Assembly (NCBI GenBank): GCA_963703745.1
Contig: CAVPFL010000002.1
Span: 682,001 to 746,000 of the forward strand
Direction of reading: 5' to 3'
Source of the DNA: AP-15 sp963703745
Lineage (GTDB): Bacteria; Pseudomonadota; Alphaproteobacteria; ATCC43930; CGMCC-115725
DNA length: 64,000 nucleotides
Shown one piece after another: positions 26,321 to 34,200 of this stretch. The notes beneath the pieces are model-generated. The model did no database searches, was not told where the DNA came from, and saw nothing but the letters and a program-made list of their open reading frames with translations. The position numbers were made by a program, and so were the translations under genes. Each line of letters starts with the position of its first letter. The stretch's first letter is position 1.

Positions 26321-26713
26321 ATGAAGAAGCATCCAGCTGGTGGCGCATACGCGCGAGCTCGCAGTTTACGGCACAACATGACCGTGGCGGAAAGGCGGGT
26401 CTGGCAAATACTGCGCTTACATCAGATGAAGGGCTACAAGTTCCGCCGCCAAGTGCCGATCGGCCGCTACATTGCCGATTTTGTGTGTCACGGGGCACGG
26501 CTGATCGTGGAAATCGACGGCGGACAACACGATCGCTCGTCGTCGGAGGAGGGGAGCCGCACTCACTTTTTGAAGGGCCAGGGATACCGTGTGTTGCGGT
26601 TTTGGAACAACGAAGTCCTGGAGAATCCAGCCGGCGTCTACAAAACGATCGTCGACGAGTTGGGCCGGATCACCCCCTCCCCACCCTCCCCCATCATGGG
26701 GGAGGGCTGTTGA
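26321..26713 (+). CDS. DUF559 endonuclease-like protein
   Basis: A 130-aa protein of the restriction-endonuclease-like fold. Its core is 'MTVAERRVWQILRLHQMKGY', 'KFRRQVPIGRYIADFVC', then the catalytic-looking 'LIVEIDGGQHD' and 'RVLRFWNNEVLEN', typical of DUF559 (related to very-short-patch-repair nucleases). The final ten residues ('PPSPIMGEGC') are encoded by a REP-like hairpin that overlaps the stop. ATG 26321 starts the homologous region. The gene is bracketed by three copies of the same palindrome. Confidence 0.85.
   Translation: MKKHPAGGAYARARSLRHNMTVAERRVWQILRLHQMKGYKFRRQVPIGRYIADFVCHGARLIVEIDGGQHDRSSSEEGSRTHFLKGQGYRVLRFWNNEVLENPAGVYKTIVDELGRITPSPPSPIMGEGC
26684..26706. repeat. REP-like hairpin 2 (overlaps the 3' end of the DUF559 gene)
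   Basis: A perfect 9-bp stem, CCCTCCCCC / GGGGGAGGG, around ATCAT. It encodes part of the DUF559 C-terminus and may also act on the transcript end. Confidence 0.8.
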
Positions 26714-26755
26714 CAGGGATCAGCGGTCCCTGACTCTCTCTGCTCGCGGAAAATT

Positions 26756-26778
26756 CCCGCCCCCTCGATGGGGGCGGG
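26756..26778. repeat. REP-like hairpin 3
   Basis: A perfect 9-bp stem, CCCGCCCCC / GGGGGCGGG, around TCGAT, followed by GTCAGGGTGGAGGTG. It has the same loop and G-rich tail as hairpin 1. Confidence 0.8.
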
Positions 26779-26853
26779 TCAGGGTGGAGGTGATGTTGCC
26801 GAGGCACTCCTCGGCTCGGATGTGTTTTGCTACCGCGAGGTATGGCGACTCGG

Positions 26854-28200
26854 TCACAGAATCGTCGGCAGGTCGCCGGCGCTCGGCTTACCGAGGACTG
26901 CCTGCCGCGCCGCCGCGCTCGCCATCTTCCAGTCGGCGTCGATCGGTAGCCGCAAGGTCGCCGCGCGCACTTTGTCGAGCTCGACGTTGTCGACGTTCGG
27001 CGGCACCTTGCCGTCGTCGCGCAGGTTCGTGACGGCGTCGAGCAATTGCTTGCGCACTGCGATAATCATCGCGTCCGACGAGGTCAGGTGCTCCTGCGTG
27101 CGGTCGTAGATCGGCTCACCCTTATCGTTGCACATCAGCTCAGTCATCGCCCGATCCTGCAGGTTCACGACGAACGGGATACCGCAGAATATCGTATTCT
27201 TCTGCACTTCCAGATCGCGGCCGTAGTCGTTGCGCTTGTTGTACCTGGTCATAAAATAGCTGCGCGGGTCGTGCGTGCGCTCGATATAGCCGCCGATCTC
27301 CTCGAAGCGGTTGGCAAAGGCTTCGCCCGCCCCTTGTGGCAGCGGCGCCACCGGGTCGGCCGATTGGGTGATCAGCATCGCATGGGTGTCGTCGAGCGGC
27401 ACAAAGCTGCGCAGGCCCACCTTGCCGTCGCCTGACGTGATCATCGTGTGAAACGGAAAGATGAACTGGTTGATGCGGTGCCAGTCATCGGTGTTGTTGA
27501 GCCGCCGGCGTGCCGAATAGTAGACGCCGTATTCGGTCGGCACGACGTCGAGCTTGGGCGGCTTCGGGGCTTCCGGGTTCCAGAACCCGCGCACACCCTT
27601 CTCCGGCTTCGGGCTGTCTTCCGCCAGCCGCCGGTGCACCCAGTCGAGGTGCGCGGAATCGAGGTCGCCCTCCATGTTCTGCAGCCAGTTCGCTTCTTCC
27701 ATCATGATGTTGGGCCGCGTCACGTGCTCCGGCGGCAAGGTCAGCACCTCGAACAGCGGCAGCGGCGGCGGCGCCTTGCGCGGGCCGAGATAGACCCAGA
27801 CCATGTGGCTGACCTCGCGGCACGGATAGGCGCGCGCCTTCAAATTGGCCTCGAAATTCTCCTTGCGGATGCCTTCTTCCGACGGCACGTCGAGGCAGTT
27901 GCCGTGAATGTCGAACTTCCAGCCGTGATAGGCACAGCGCAGGCCGCATTCCTCGTTGCGCCCGAAATAGAGGCTGGCGCCGCGATGCGGGCAGGCCTCG
28001 GCGAGCGCACCAATGCGGCCGAGGCTGTCGCGGAACATGACGAGGTTCTCGCCCAGCAACATCATCCGCTTCGGCGGGCAGTCCGGCGTCGGGAATTCCG
28101 TCGACGGCAGCGCCGGCACCCAATATTGCCGCATCAATTCGCCCATCGGCGTGCCGCGCCCGACGCGGCACAGCATCTCGTTATGTTCGTGCGACAGCAT
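26854..28200 (-). CDS. Rieske non-haem iron oxygenase, alpha subunit (phthalate-dioxygenase-like), copy 1
   Basis: A 448-aa ring-hydroxylating oxygenase component. The Rieske centre is 'CPHRGASLYFGR' (CxH) plus 'CAYHGWKFD' (CxxH) at about residues 70-95. The mononuclear iron site begins 'LDSAHLDWVHRR' with two His. GGAGGG precedes ATG 28200. Electron-transfer partners (ferredoxin reductase) are not adjacent, but a flavin reductase is encoded 4 kb away. The paralogue at 32662-33954 shares the opening 'GTPMG' and 'LLGE' blocks. Substrate presumably aromatic or terpenoid; unknown. Confidence 0.9.
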   Translation of the reverse strand: MLSHEHNEMLCRVGRGTPMGELMRQYWVPALPSTEFPTPDCPPKRMMLLGENLVMFRDSLGRIGALAEACPHRGASLYFGRNEECGLRCAYHGWKFDIHGNCLDVPSEEGIRKENFEANLKARAYPCREVSHMVWVYLGPRKAPPPLPLFEVLTLPPEHVTRPNIMMEEANWLQNMEGDLDSAHLDWVHRRLAEDSPKPEKGVRGFWNPEAPKPPKLDVVPTEYGVYYSARRRLNNTDDWHRINQFIFPFHTMITSGDGKVGLRSFVPLDDTHAMLITQSADPVAPLPQGAGEAFANRFEEIGGYIERTHDPRSYFMTRYNKRNDYGRDLEVQKNTIFCGIPFVVNLQDRAMTELMCNDKGEPIYDRTQEHLTSSDAMIIAVRKQLLDAVTNLRDDGKVPPNVDNVELDKVRAATLRLPIDADWKMASAAARQAVLGKPSAGDLPTIL

Positions 28201-28627
28201 GCCGATCGTCCCTCCGTTTCACGGCCGCCGCCCTATCGGTGGCGTTTCCGCCGGAATATGCCGCAATCGCCCGGCCCCGTGAATGCCGAATAGCGTCCCC
28301 GCGCAGGGTGCGCACATAGCGTCGCAGCCTCCGCTAGTGCTTGCCATACTCGCACCAAAATCGCATTGTATATCGGTAGCTGCTGAAGTGAGAGGCGACC
28401 GGTACCATAGCGCGAATTCCCGGTTAATTCCCGGTTAGCCGATTGGGTTCCCGGTTTCACAGCACCCGATTTCCCGGTTTGGAGCGACCAGGTGGCTTCG
28501 TAAGCTTCTGAGAAAGCTACATCTTTTGTGAGAAAATGGGGCCAAAGCCGGCTTTTTACCCGGTTTTTCCCGCAAGAGCCGGGAAAGAGCGCGGCGCCGA
28601 GACGGGTCGGCGCACGGCAAATTTGCG
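28201..28627 (+). other. 427-bp non-coding stretch between the Rieske and yjbQ-like genes
   Basis: No gene is supported. The stretch contains the TTCCCGGTT direct repeats (28415-28479) and an imperfect hairpin, TTTCCCG...CGGGAAA, near 28565-28592. The minus-strand frame crossing it is a composition artefact. Confidence 0.5.
28415..28479. repeat. Array of four TTCCCGGTT direct repeats
   Basis: Copies start at 28417, 28428, 28448 and 28471. The first two form a perfect tandem of AATTCCCGGTT (11 bp each); the others are spaced 20 and 23 bp apart (start to start). A variant, CCCGGTTTTTCCCG, follows at 28559-28572. It could be a protein-binding array upstream of the Rieske gene or a dispersed intergenic repeat family. 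Confidence 0.7.
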
Positions 28628-29068
28628 TCAGCGGGGTGGGTCGTCGCGATCCTGGCCGATCAAGGTCAGGACGAGCGAGCGGGTGTGCGGCGTGGCGCGA
28701 TGCTCGAGTAGAAAGATGCCCTGCCAGACGCCGAGCTGGATTCGCCCGTCCGTCACGGGGATCGTCAGCTGCGTCTGGGTCAAGGCGCTCTTGATGTGGG
28801 CCGGCATGTCGTCGGGCCCCTCGTCGTTGTGGCGATAAAGGGCGACATCCTCCGGCACGAGCCGCCGCAGAAACGTGTCGAGATCGCGCAACACATCCGG
28901 TGACGCGTTTTCCTGGATCAACAGCGAAGCCGAGGTGTGCGGGAGATAGACCGTGAGAAGGCCGATCGCGATGGGCTGACGCTCGACCCAGCGCGCGACC
29001 TCCGCGGTGATCTCTTTGATCTCGCGGGGTGCGGTCTCGATCGACAATCGGGTCTGGGCGATGCGCAT
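28628..29068 (-). CDS. YjbQ / UPF0047 family protein (secondary thiamine-phosphate synthase type)
   Basis: A 146-aa compact protein. Diagnostic stretches are 'TVYLPHTSASLLIQENASPD' and 'AHIKSALTQTQLTIPVTDGR' followed by 'LGVWQGIFLLEHR', with the conserved metal/phosphate-binding His and Glu residues. Some members have weak thiamine-phosphate-synthase activity; the physiological role is unclear. ATG 29068 starts the conserved fold. It is divergent from the VWA-domain gene. Confidence 0.9.
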   Translation of the reverse strand: MRIAQTRLSIETAPREIKEITAEVARWVERQPIAIGLLTVYLPHTSASLLIQENASPDVLRDLDTFLRRLVPEDVALYRHNDEGPDDMPAHIKSALTQTQLTIPVTDGRIQLGVWQGIFLLEHRATPHTRSLVLTLIGQDRDDPPR

Positions 29069-29193
29069 GGCTGATTTCACTCTGCCGGAGATATGGGCAT
29101 CCGATGGCCGCCCGGCGACACCCTTCCGCGGCAGCGAGCATGGGCCTATCCTCGCCCTTATGTCTGACGGGAAGTGTCTGACGGGGAAGCCCG

Positions 29194-29952
29194 ATGAGAT
29201 CCGCCTTTGTCGCGTTGACGTTTCTGGCTCTGCTGCCTTTGAGCGGAGGTGCACGCGCTCAGAACACGGATCTCTTGCTCGTCCTCGCCGCCGACGTGTC
29301 GCGCAGCATCGACGACGGCGAGTTCGAGCTACAACGCAAGGGCTATGCCGCGGCGCTATCCGATCCGCGCGTCCTCGCGGCGATCCGCGGCGGTGCCAAC
29401 GGGGTAATCGCCGTGTGCTTTGTCGAATGGTCCGGGGCGGGGGAGCAGATGGTCGTCGTCGACTGGACGGTGATCCACGACGAGGAGGATGCAGGTGGGC
29501 TTGCCGCGGCGATACTCGCCGCGCCGCGCTCATTTATCGGCCGGACCTCGATCAGCGGTGCGATCGACTTCGCGATGGTGCGCTTTGCCGCCGCGAGCCA
29601 GCACAGCAACCGTCGCATCATCGATATCTCCGGTGACGGCACCAACAATTCAGGCCGACCGGTGACCGAAGCGCGCGACCAGGCGCTAGGCGAGGGAGTG
29701 ACGATCAACGGGCTCGCGATAATCAACGACAAGCCGAACCCGGGCTATGCCTTCCACACCCAGCCGCCGGGCGGCCTGCCCGAGTGGTACCGTCAGAATG
29801 TGATCGGCGGCCCGGGAGCCTTTCTTCGCGTCGTCGAGGATTTCCGGTCCTTCGCCGATGCGATGACCAATAAGCTCGTTAGCGAGATCGTCGCAATCGG
29901 GCCGCAAGAACGCACGGCGAACCTCGCAAAACCAACAGATGCGGTATGGTAG
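29194..29952 (+). CDS. DUF1194 secreted VWA-domain protein
   Basis: A 252-aa protein with a cleavable signal peptide (hydrophobic residues 4-18, cut after 'GGARA'). The remainder is a von Willebrand A domain: the MIDAS motif 'LAADVSRSIDDGEF' (DxSxS), then 'GRTSISGAIDFAM' and 'RIIDISGDGTNNSG'. It likely binds a metal-dependent ligand in the periplasm. The family is common in alphaproteobacteria and has no assigned function. GGGGAAG precedes ATG 29194. It is followed by the FAD oxidoreductase after 30 bp. Confidence 0.88.
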   Translation: MRSAFVALTFLALLPLSGGARAQNTDLLLVLAADVSRSIDDGEFELQRKGYAAALSDPRVLAAIRGGANGVIAVCFVEWSGAGEQMVVVDWTVIHDEEDAGGLAAAILAAPRSFIGRTSISGAIDFAMVRFAAASQHSNRRIIDISGDGTNNSGRPVTEARDQALGEGVTINGLAIINDKPNPGYAFHTQPPGGLPEWYRQNVIGGPGAFLRVVEDFRSFADAMTNKLVSEIVAIGPQERTANLAKPTDAVW

Positions 29953-29982
29953 CCCGAGTATCGTAGGGCGGCGAGGGCGCAG

Positions 29983-31245
29983 ATGACGGGTCTTCCATCC
30001 GAAGTCGATATCGCGGTAATCGGTGCGGGTGCCGCGGGGATCGGCGCGGCGCGGCGCCTGGTCGACGCCGGTGCGGTGTCGGTGCTGGTGCTCGAGGCGC
30101 GCGATCGGGTCGGCGGCCGCGTCCATACGATCGCGCCCGCCGGGTTTCCGCTCGATCGTGGTGCCGAGTGGCTGCACTCGGCCGATCGCAACCCGCTCGC
30201 GCCGATCGCCCAGGAGCTCGGCTTCTCGCTCCATCGCCGGCCGCCCGAATGGACCACCCGCCTGCGCAGCAGCGGCGCGACCGCAGAGGCGGAGGACGAA
30301 TGGATCGCGCTGCGCGAAGCGCAACGCTTGGCGCGCCGCCGAGCGGCGATGGGGGCACAGGATAGCCCGCTCTCCATGCTCCTCGAGCCGGGCGGACGAT
30401 GGAACGAGTTACTCGACGCGGCAAGTACTTGGGGGAACGGCGCCGAACTCGACCGAGTGTCTGTTAAGGACTACGTTCGCTACGAGGACAGCGGCACCAA
30501 CTGGCGGCTCGGTGAGGGGTACGGCCGGCTGTTCGAGACCTTGGCCGAAGGGCTGCCGACGGCGCTTGAGGCTCCCGTCTTGGGTATCGACCATAAAGGA
30601 TCGGCGATCCGGCTCGAGACCGCGCGCGGCACGGTTATCGCGACACGGGTGATCGTCACCGTGCCGACATCGATCATTGCCGGGGAGATCATCCGTTTCG
30701 ACCCGCCGCTCCCGGAGAAGATCTCAGCGGCGGCGAGCCTACCGCTCGGGGTCGATAACAAGCTCTTCATTTCCTTAGAAGACCGGCTCCCGGGGGTAGG
30801 ACACGATACCTACCTCGTCGGTTCGACCACGTCGCGGGAAACCATGAGCTATCAGGTGCGGCCTCTCGATCGCCCCGCGATCTATTGTTTTTTCGGCGGA
30901 CGTTTTGCAGCGGCGCTCGAGCGGGAAGGGCAGGCGGCGATGTTTTCCTTCGCTGCTGGCGAACTCGCCCGGCTTCTCGGCAGCGAGATCCGCAAGCGCA
31001 TGGCACCGCTCGCCTCGACCGCCTGGCTGCAGGACCCCTGGTCGCGCGGCTCCTATTCCTACGCGCTCCCGGGCCACGCCGGTGACCGCGCGCGGCTCGC
31101 AGCACCGGTCGATGACCGCCTTTTCTTCGCCGGCGAAGCCACCTCGCCGAACTTCTTCTCGACCGCCCACGGCGCCTGGCTCAGCGGGATTACCGCCGCG
31201 GACGCCGCGCTCGCCAGCCTCAAGGCAGCCGCGGCCATTCGTTAA
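29983..31245 (+). CDS. FAD-dependent amine oxidase-type oxidoreductase
   Basis: A 420-aa flavoprotein. The N-terminal dinucleotide-binding motif is 'DIAVIGAGAAGIGAARRLVD', followed by 'VLEARDRVGGRVHT' and 'DRGAEWLHSADRNPLAP'. The C-terminal FAD motif is 'LFFAGEATSPNFFSTAHGAW'. This is the monoamine oxidase / polyamine oxidase fold. No signal peptide is present. The 3' end overlaps the convergent phosphatase gene by 26 bp. Substrate amine unknown. Confidence 0.9.
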   Translation: MTGLPSEVDIAVIGAGAAGIGAARRLVDAGAVSVLVLEARDRVGGRVHTIAPAGFPLDRGAEWLHSADRNPLAPIAQELGFSLHRRPPEWTTRLRSSGATAEAEDEWIALREAQRLARRRAAMGAQDSPLSMLLEPGGRWNELLDAASTWGNGAELDRVSVKDYVRYEDSGTNWRLGEGYGRLFETLAEGLPTALEAPVLGIDHKGSAIRLETARGTVIATRVIVTVPTSIIAGEIIRFDPPLPEKISAAASLPLGVDNKLFISLEDRLPGVGHDTYLVGSTTSRETMSYQVRPLDRPAIYCFFGGRFAAALEREGQAAMFSFAAGELARLLGSEIRKRMAPLASTAWLQDPWSRGSYSYALPGHAGDRARLAAPVDDRLFFAGEATSPNFFSTAHGAWLSGITAADAALASLKAAAAIR

Positions 31246-31816
31246 GCCCGGAAACGCGGATCCCCGCGCCGTCGAGCCGAACCGTGCTGAGCGAGGCGAA
31301 AGCGATCTCGATCCGGGAATAGAAATCGAGCGGCATGCCAAGCGCAAAGAGCAGGGCGGCACGGATCACGTCGCCATGGCTGACGATCGCAATACTCCCC
31401 TCGGGATGAGCTTGCTGCAGATCGAACAGCGCGCCGACGACGCGCTCCTGGACCTGACGCCAGCTCTCGCCGCCGGGAACGGCGGCGATGCTGCGCGAAC
31501 GGCTCCACATCTGCCAGCGCTCGTCCTGGCGGATCTGGTCGAAGGTCAGTCCGGTCCATTCGCCGTAATCGATTTCGATCACGTCCTCGCGATAGCGGAT
31601 CGGCAGACCGAGCTGGTCGGCGAGGATCTCGGCGGTCTCGCGCGTGCGCTGCATCGGGCTCGAATAGACTGCCTCGATCTTCTCGCCGGCGAGCCGCCTC
31701 GCCTGCATGGCCGCTTCGGCGCGGCCTTTCTCGGAGAGCCCGACCCCCGGCAGGCGCCCGTTGAGCCGGCCGAAGATCGCCGGCTCCCCATGCCGCAGCA
31801 GGTGAAAGACCGTCAC
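31220..31816 (-). CDS. Histidine phosphatase family protein (phosphoglycerate-mutase-like)
   Basis: A 198-aa phosphatase. The catalytic 'FHLLRHGEPAI' (RHG) is at residues 4-14, and the second His lies in 'SIAIVSHGDVIRAAL'. 'YSSPMQRTRETAEIL' and 'EIDYGEWTGLTFDQIR' are typical of CobC/GpmB-type enzymes. The GTG start at 31816 overlaps the flavin-reductase stop by 4 bp (GTGA), showing translational coupling. Substrate not determinable; coupling suggests a flavin or other phosphate ester is possible. Confidence 0.9.
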   Translation of the reverse strand: MTVFHLLRHGEPAIFGRLNGRLPGVGLSEKGRAEAAMQARRLAGEKIEAVYSSPMQRTRETAEILADQLGLPIRYREDVIEIDYGEWTGLTFDQIRQDERWQMWSRSRSIAAVPGGESWRQVQERVVGALFDLQQAHPEGSIAIVSHGDVIRAALLFALGMPLDFYSRIEIAFASLSTVRLDGAGIRVSGLNEWPRLP

Positions 31817-32496
31817 CGCCTCATCTCGGCGCGCGGCATCGCCTCCTGCCCGCGCGTGCCCTCGATGTTTGTCCACTGCGGGCGCTGCACGTTGACGAAT
31901 GTGCCGAGTGTCGCATAACCGGAGCCGGATAGCCGGCATACCGGATCGAGCAATTGCGGATCGATGCGCCCGTTCCTCCACACCGACCCATCGACATGCG
32001 CGTGCACGATGCGGCCGAGCACGATGTTGGTGTTGCGGTCGGTCACGATGTGCGCGACCTCGCATTCGAGGTGCGCCTTGTCCTCACCGACGCGGAACGG
32101 CCGTACCTTAGCCGCCGGCACCGGCGTCAGTCCGGCCCAGCCGAACTCGTCCTCGTCGCGCGGGAAGTCCCCCGAGGTGAAGTTCATCCGTTCGAGGAGG
32201 TGCATTGTGACGATGTTGGCGACGAACTCCGGCACCTCGCGGAGGTTCGTCAGGCTGTCCTTGACGCCGGTCGAGCCGAAAGCGACATAGGCGGGGTCGC
32301 TGCCCATCAGATTGAAGTACGAATAGGGGGCGAGGTTGCGCACGCCGATGCGCGAAATGGTCGAGATCCAGCCGATCGGTCGTGGTACCACCAGCGCCGT
32401 CAGCAGCTGATAAAACGCCGGGCTCTGCCAGTCGCCGGGGCCGACTTCGAGAGCACGGTCGAGGGTTACGGGCGGGGTCTCCTGGGAGCGGGGCAT
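31813..32496 (-). CDS. Flavin reductase-like (FMN-binding split barrel) protein
   Basis: A 227-aa protein of the DIM6/NTAB flavin reductase family. Typical segments are 'LTALVVPRPIGWISTISRIG', 'NLAPYSYFNLMGSDPAYVAF' and 'KDSLTNLREVPEFVANI'. Such proteins bind FMN and supply reduced flavin or electrons to oxygenases. It lies 165 bp downstream of Rieske copy 2 on the same strand, so it may serve that oxygenase, and it is coupled to the phosphatase. Confidence 0.88.
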   Translation of the reverse strand: MPRSQETPPVTLDRALEVGPGDWQSPAFYQLLTALVVPRPIGWISTISRIGVRNLAPYSYFNLMGSDPAYVAFGSTGVKDSLTNLREVPEFVANIVTMHLLERMNFTSGDFPRDEDEFGWAGLTPVPAAKVRPFRVGEDKAHLECEVAHIVTDRNTNIVLGRIVHAHVDGSVWRNGRIDPQLLDPVCRLSGSGYATLGTFVNVQRPQWTNIEGTRGQEAMPRAEMRR

Positions 32497-32661
32497 GTTA
32501 ATTGGTCTTGCTCATGATTTGCGTTAGCTCCGGGTCAACGCATTACCCATTGGCCGACGACGGACGCGAGCGGAGCGCCAGCGGCGCCCCCACCCATCGC
32601 CTCCGTGCGAAGGGAGAGGGGCGGCTAGGGCGGGGGATAGGCGGGCTTAAGCGGCTCGGCG

Positions 32662-33954
32662 TTATTTCGCCGCAACCGGGAGCTCCTCCGCGTACATCTC
32701 GGGGAGCACGGTCTGGCGCCAAGTGTCATGACGCGGGAAGATCTTCTCGATCGCCCGGGCGGAGTAGTAGCTGGCATCCACACCCGGCGGGTCGCCCCCC
32801 GCCTGCACCGTCTTGACCGCATCGAGCAGCAAGCGGCGTGCCGCGATGATGGCGCGATCAGCCGGGCCGAGATGCTCTTGCGACCGGTCGACTATCGGTC
32901 CCATGCCCTCTTGCACCGCGCGATCCTGGGTATTGACGCCGTCGATGCCGGTAAAGGTCTCGGTCTTCTGGACTTGGCGGTCGATCATCCAGTCGTTCCG
33001 CTTGTTGCGAAACGAGCGAAACTCGCCCGACTGCTCGACATAATCGGGGCCGTTGCCGTTGCCGCGCTCCATGCGGTCTTCCTCGCTCAGCCCTTGCTCG
33101 CCAAAGCTGTACATCCAATTCCACACCATGCAGTTCTCGTCGTCGATCGGGACCCAGATGTGCCCGGCGATGTTCGTCCGGTCGCCTCCGCTGCCGCGCC
33201 CAATCTGCTGCGGCCGGATCTGCGTGAACGGCATGACGAAATGATAAGAGCGCACATATGTCTTGTCTTCGTCGAGCGGACGTATCCCGACATATCGGTA
33301 GCCGTAGTCGGTGACGTCGACCTCCAGGATCGGCGCCTTGCCGCGGACAAACGGTCCCTGCACCGGAACGCCCGGGCGCGAGGTGTTGGGCGTGATCGTG
33401 CGATGAAGGATCGGGGCGTGGGAGGTGTCGATGCCGCCTTCAAGCGCCTGCAGCCAGTTGCACTCCTCCCACACCTTCGAGCAGTGCCGATGGCTTTCCG
33501 GCACCTGCGTCCATTCGAAGGCGGGAGGCGCGGGCATCCGCTCGGATGGTCCCATATAGGCCCAGATCACCCCACCCATCTCGGTCGTCGGATAGGCGGT
33601 CAGGTGGATCTTGTGGCAGAACTGCTCGGGTTCGTTCATCTGATCGACGCAGTTGCCGTCGACGTCGAACTTCCAGCCATGATAGACACAGCGCAGGCCC
33701 AACTCTTCGTTGCGCCCGAACCACAGCGAGGCGCGCCGATGCGGGCAGAATTCGTCGACGAGGCCGATGCGGCCCTGGCTGTCGCGAAACCCAACGAGAT
33801 GCTCGCCCAGGAGCTTCACCCGGACCGGCGGGCAGTCTGGATCGGGCAATTCGCGCACGAGCAACGCCGGGATCCAGTATCGCCGCAGCACGTCACCCAT
33901 CGGGGTTCCGGGCCCAGTCCTCGTCACCAGCTCGTTGTCTTCGCGTGTTAGCAT
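32662..33954 (-). CDS. Rieske non-haem iron oxygenase, alpha subunit, copy 2
   Basis: A 430-aa oxygenase component. Rieske ligands are 'CPHRRASLWFGR' and 'CVYHGWKFDVDGNC'; the mononuclear iron motif is 'GGIDTSHAPILHRT' with both His. GAGGAG precedes ATG 33954. It is a paralogue of the enzyme at 26854-28200, with the same order of blocks but clearly diverged. It is divergent from the ABC binding-protein genes, suggesting a shared promoter region at 33955-34200 and possibly import of its substrate by that transporter. Confidence 0.9.
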   Translation of the reverse strand: MLTREDNELVTRTGPGTPMGDVLRRYWIPALLVRELPDPDCPPVRVKLLGEHLVGFRDSQGRIGLVDEFCPHRRASLWFGRNEELGLRCVYHGWKFDVDGNCVDQMNEPEQFCHKIHLTAYPTTEMGGVIWAYMGPSERMPAPPAFEWTQVPESHRHCSKVWEECNWLQALEGGIDTSHAPILHRTITPNTSRPGVPVQGPFVRGKAPILEVDVTDYGYRYVGIRPLDEDKTYVRSYHFVMPFTQIRPQQIGRGSGGDRTNIAGHIWVPIDDENCMVWNWMYSFGEQGLSEEDRMERGNGNGPDYVEQSGEFRSFRNKRNDWMIDRQVQKTETFTGIDGVNTQDRAVQEGMGPIVDRSQEHLGPADRAIIAARRLLLDAVKTVQAGGDPPGVDASYYSARAIEKIFPRHDTWRQTVLPEMYAEELPVAAK

Positions 33955-34200
33955 GAATGCGCTCCTCTTTTTTGAACATGGTCGGCGCAGCCTTTGGCGC
34001 GTGACCGACCCGCTACAAGCACAAAGCGATCATCGGCCGATTCGCCACGCACGGCAAGCGCTAGTGACCAGGTTTCGTGTACGACGATTGCAAACGGGGG
34101 ACAACCGTGAATGGTTCAGGCGTCCGTTTGCTGCTAACATCTGGCGTTATTCGCGCGATTTTCGAAAGACCCGGGACAAGCGCCGGGCAGGGAGACTTCC

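Noticed and set aside
26248..26778. Possible CRISPR array around the DUF559 gene
   Set aside because: Three palindromes with irregular spacing and a gene between them; no regular spacers and no cas genes.
28559..28592. Rho-independent terminator of the yjbQ-like gene
   Set aside because: The hairpin TTTCCCG/CGGGAAA exists but no U-tract follows on either strand in the right position.
28233..29141. 302-codon minus-strand frame across the repeat array
   Set aside because: It overlaps the yjbQ-like gene in another frame and runs through non-coding repeats.
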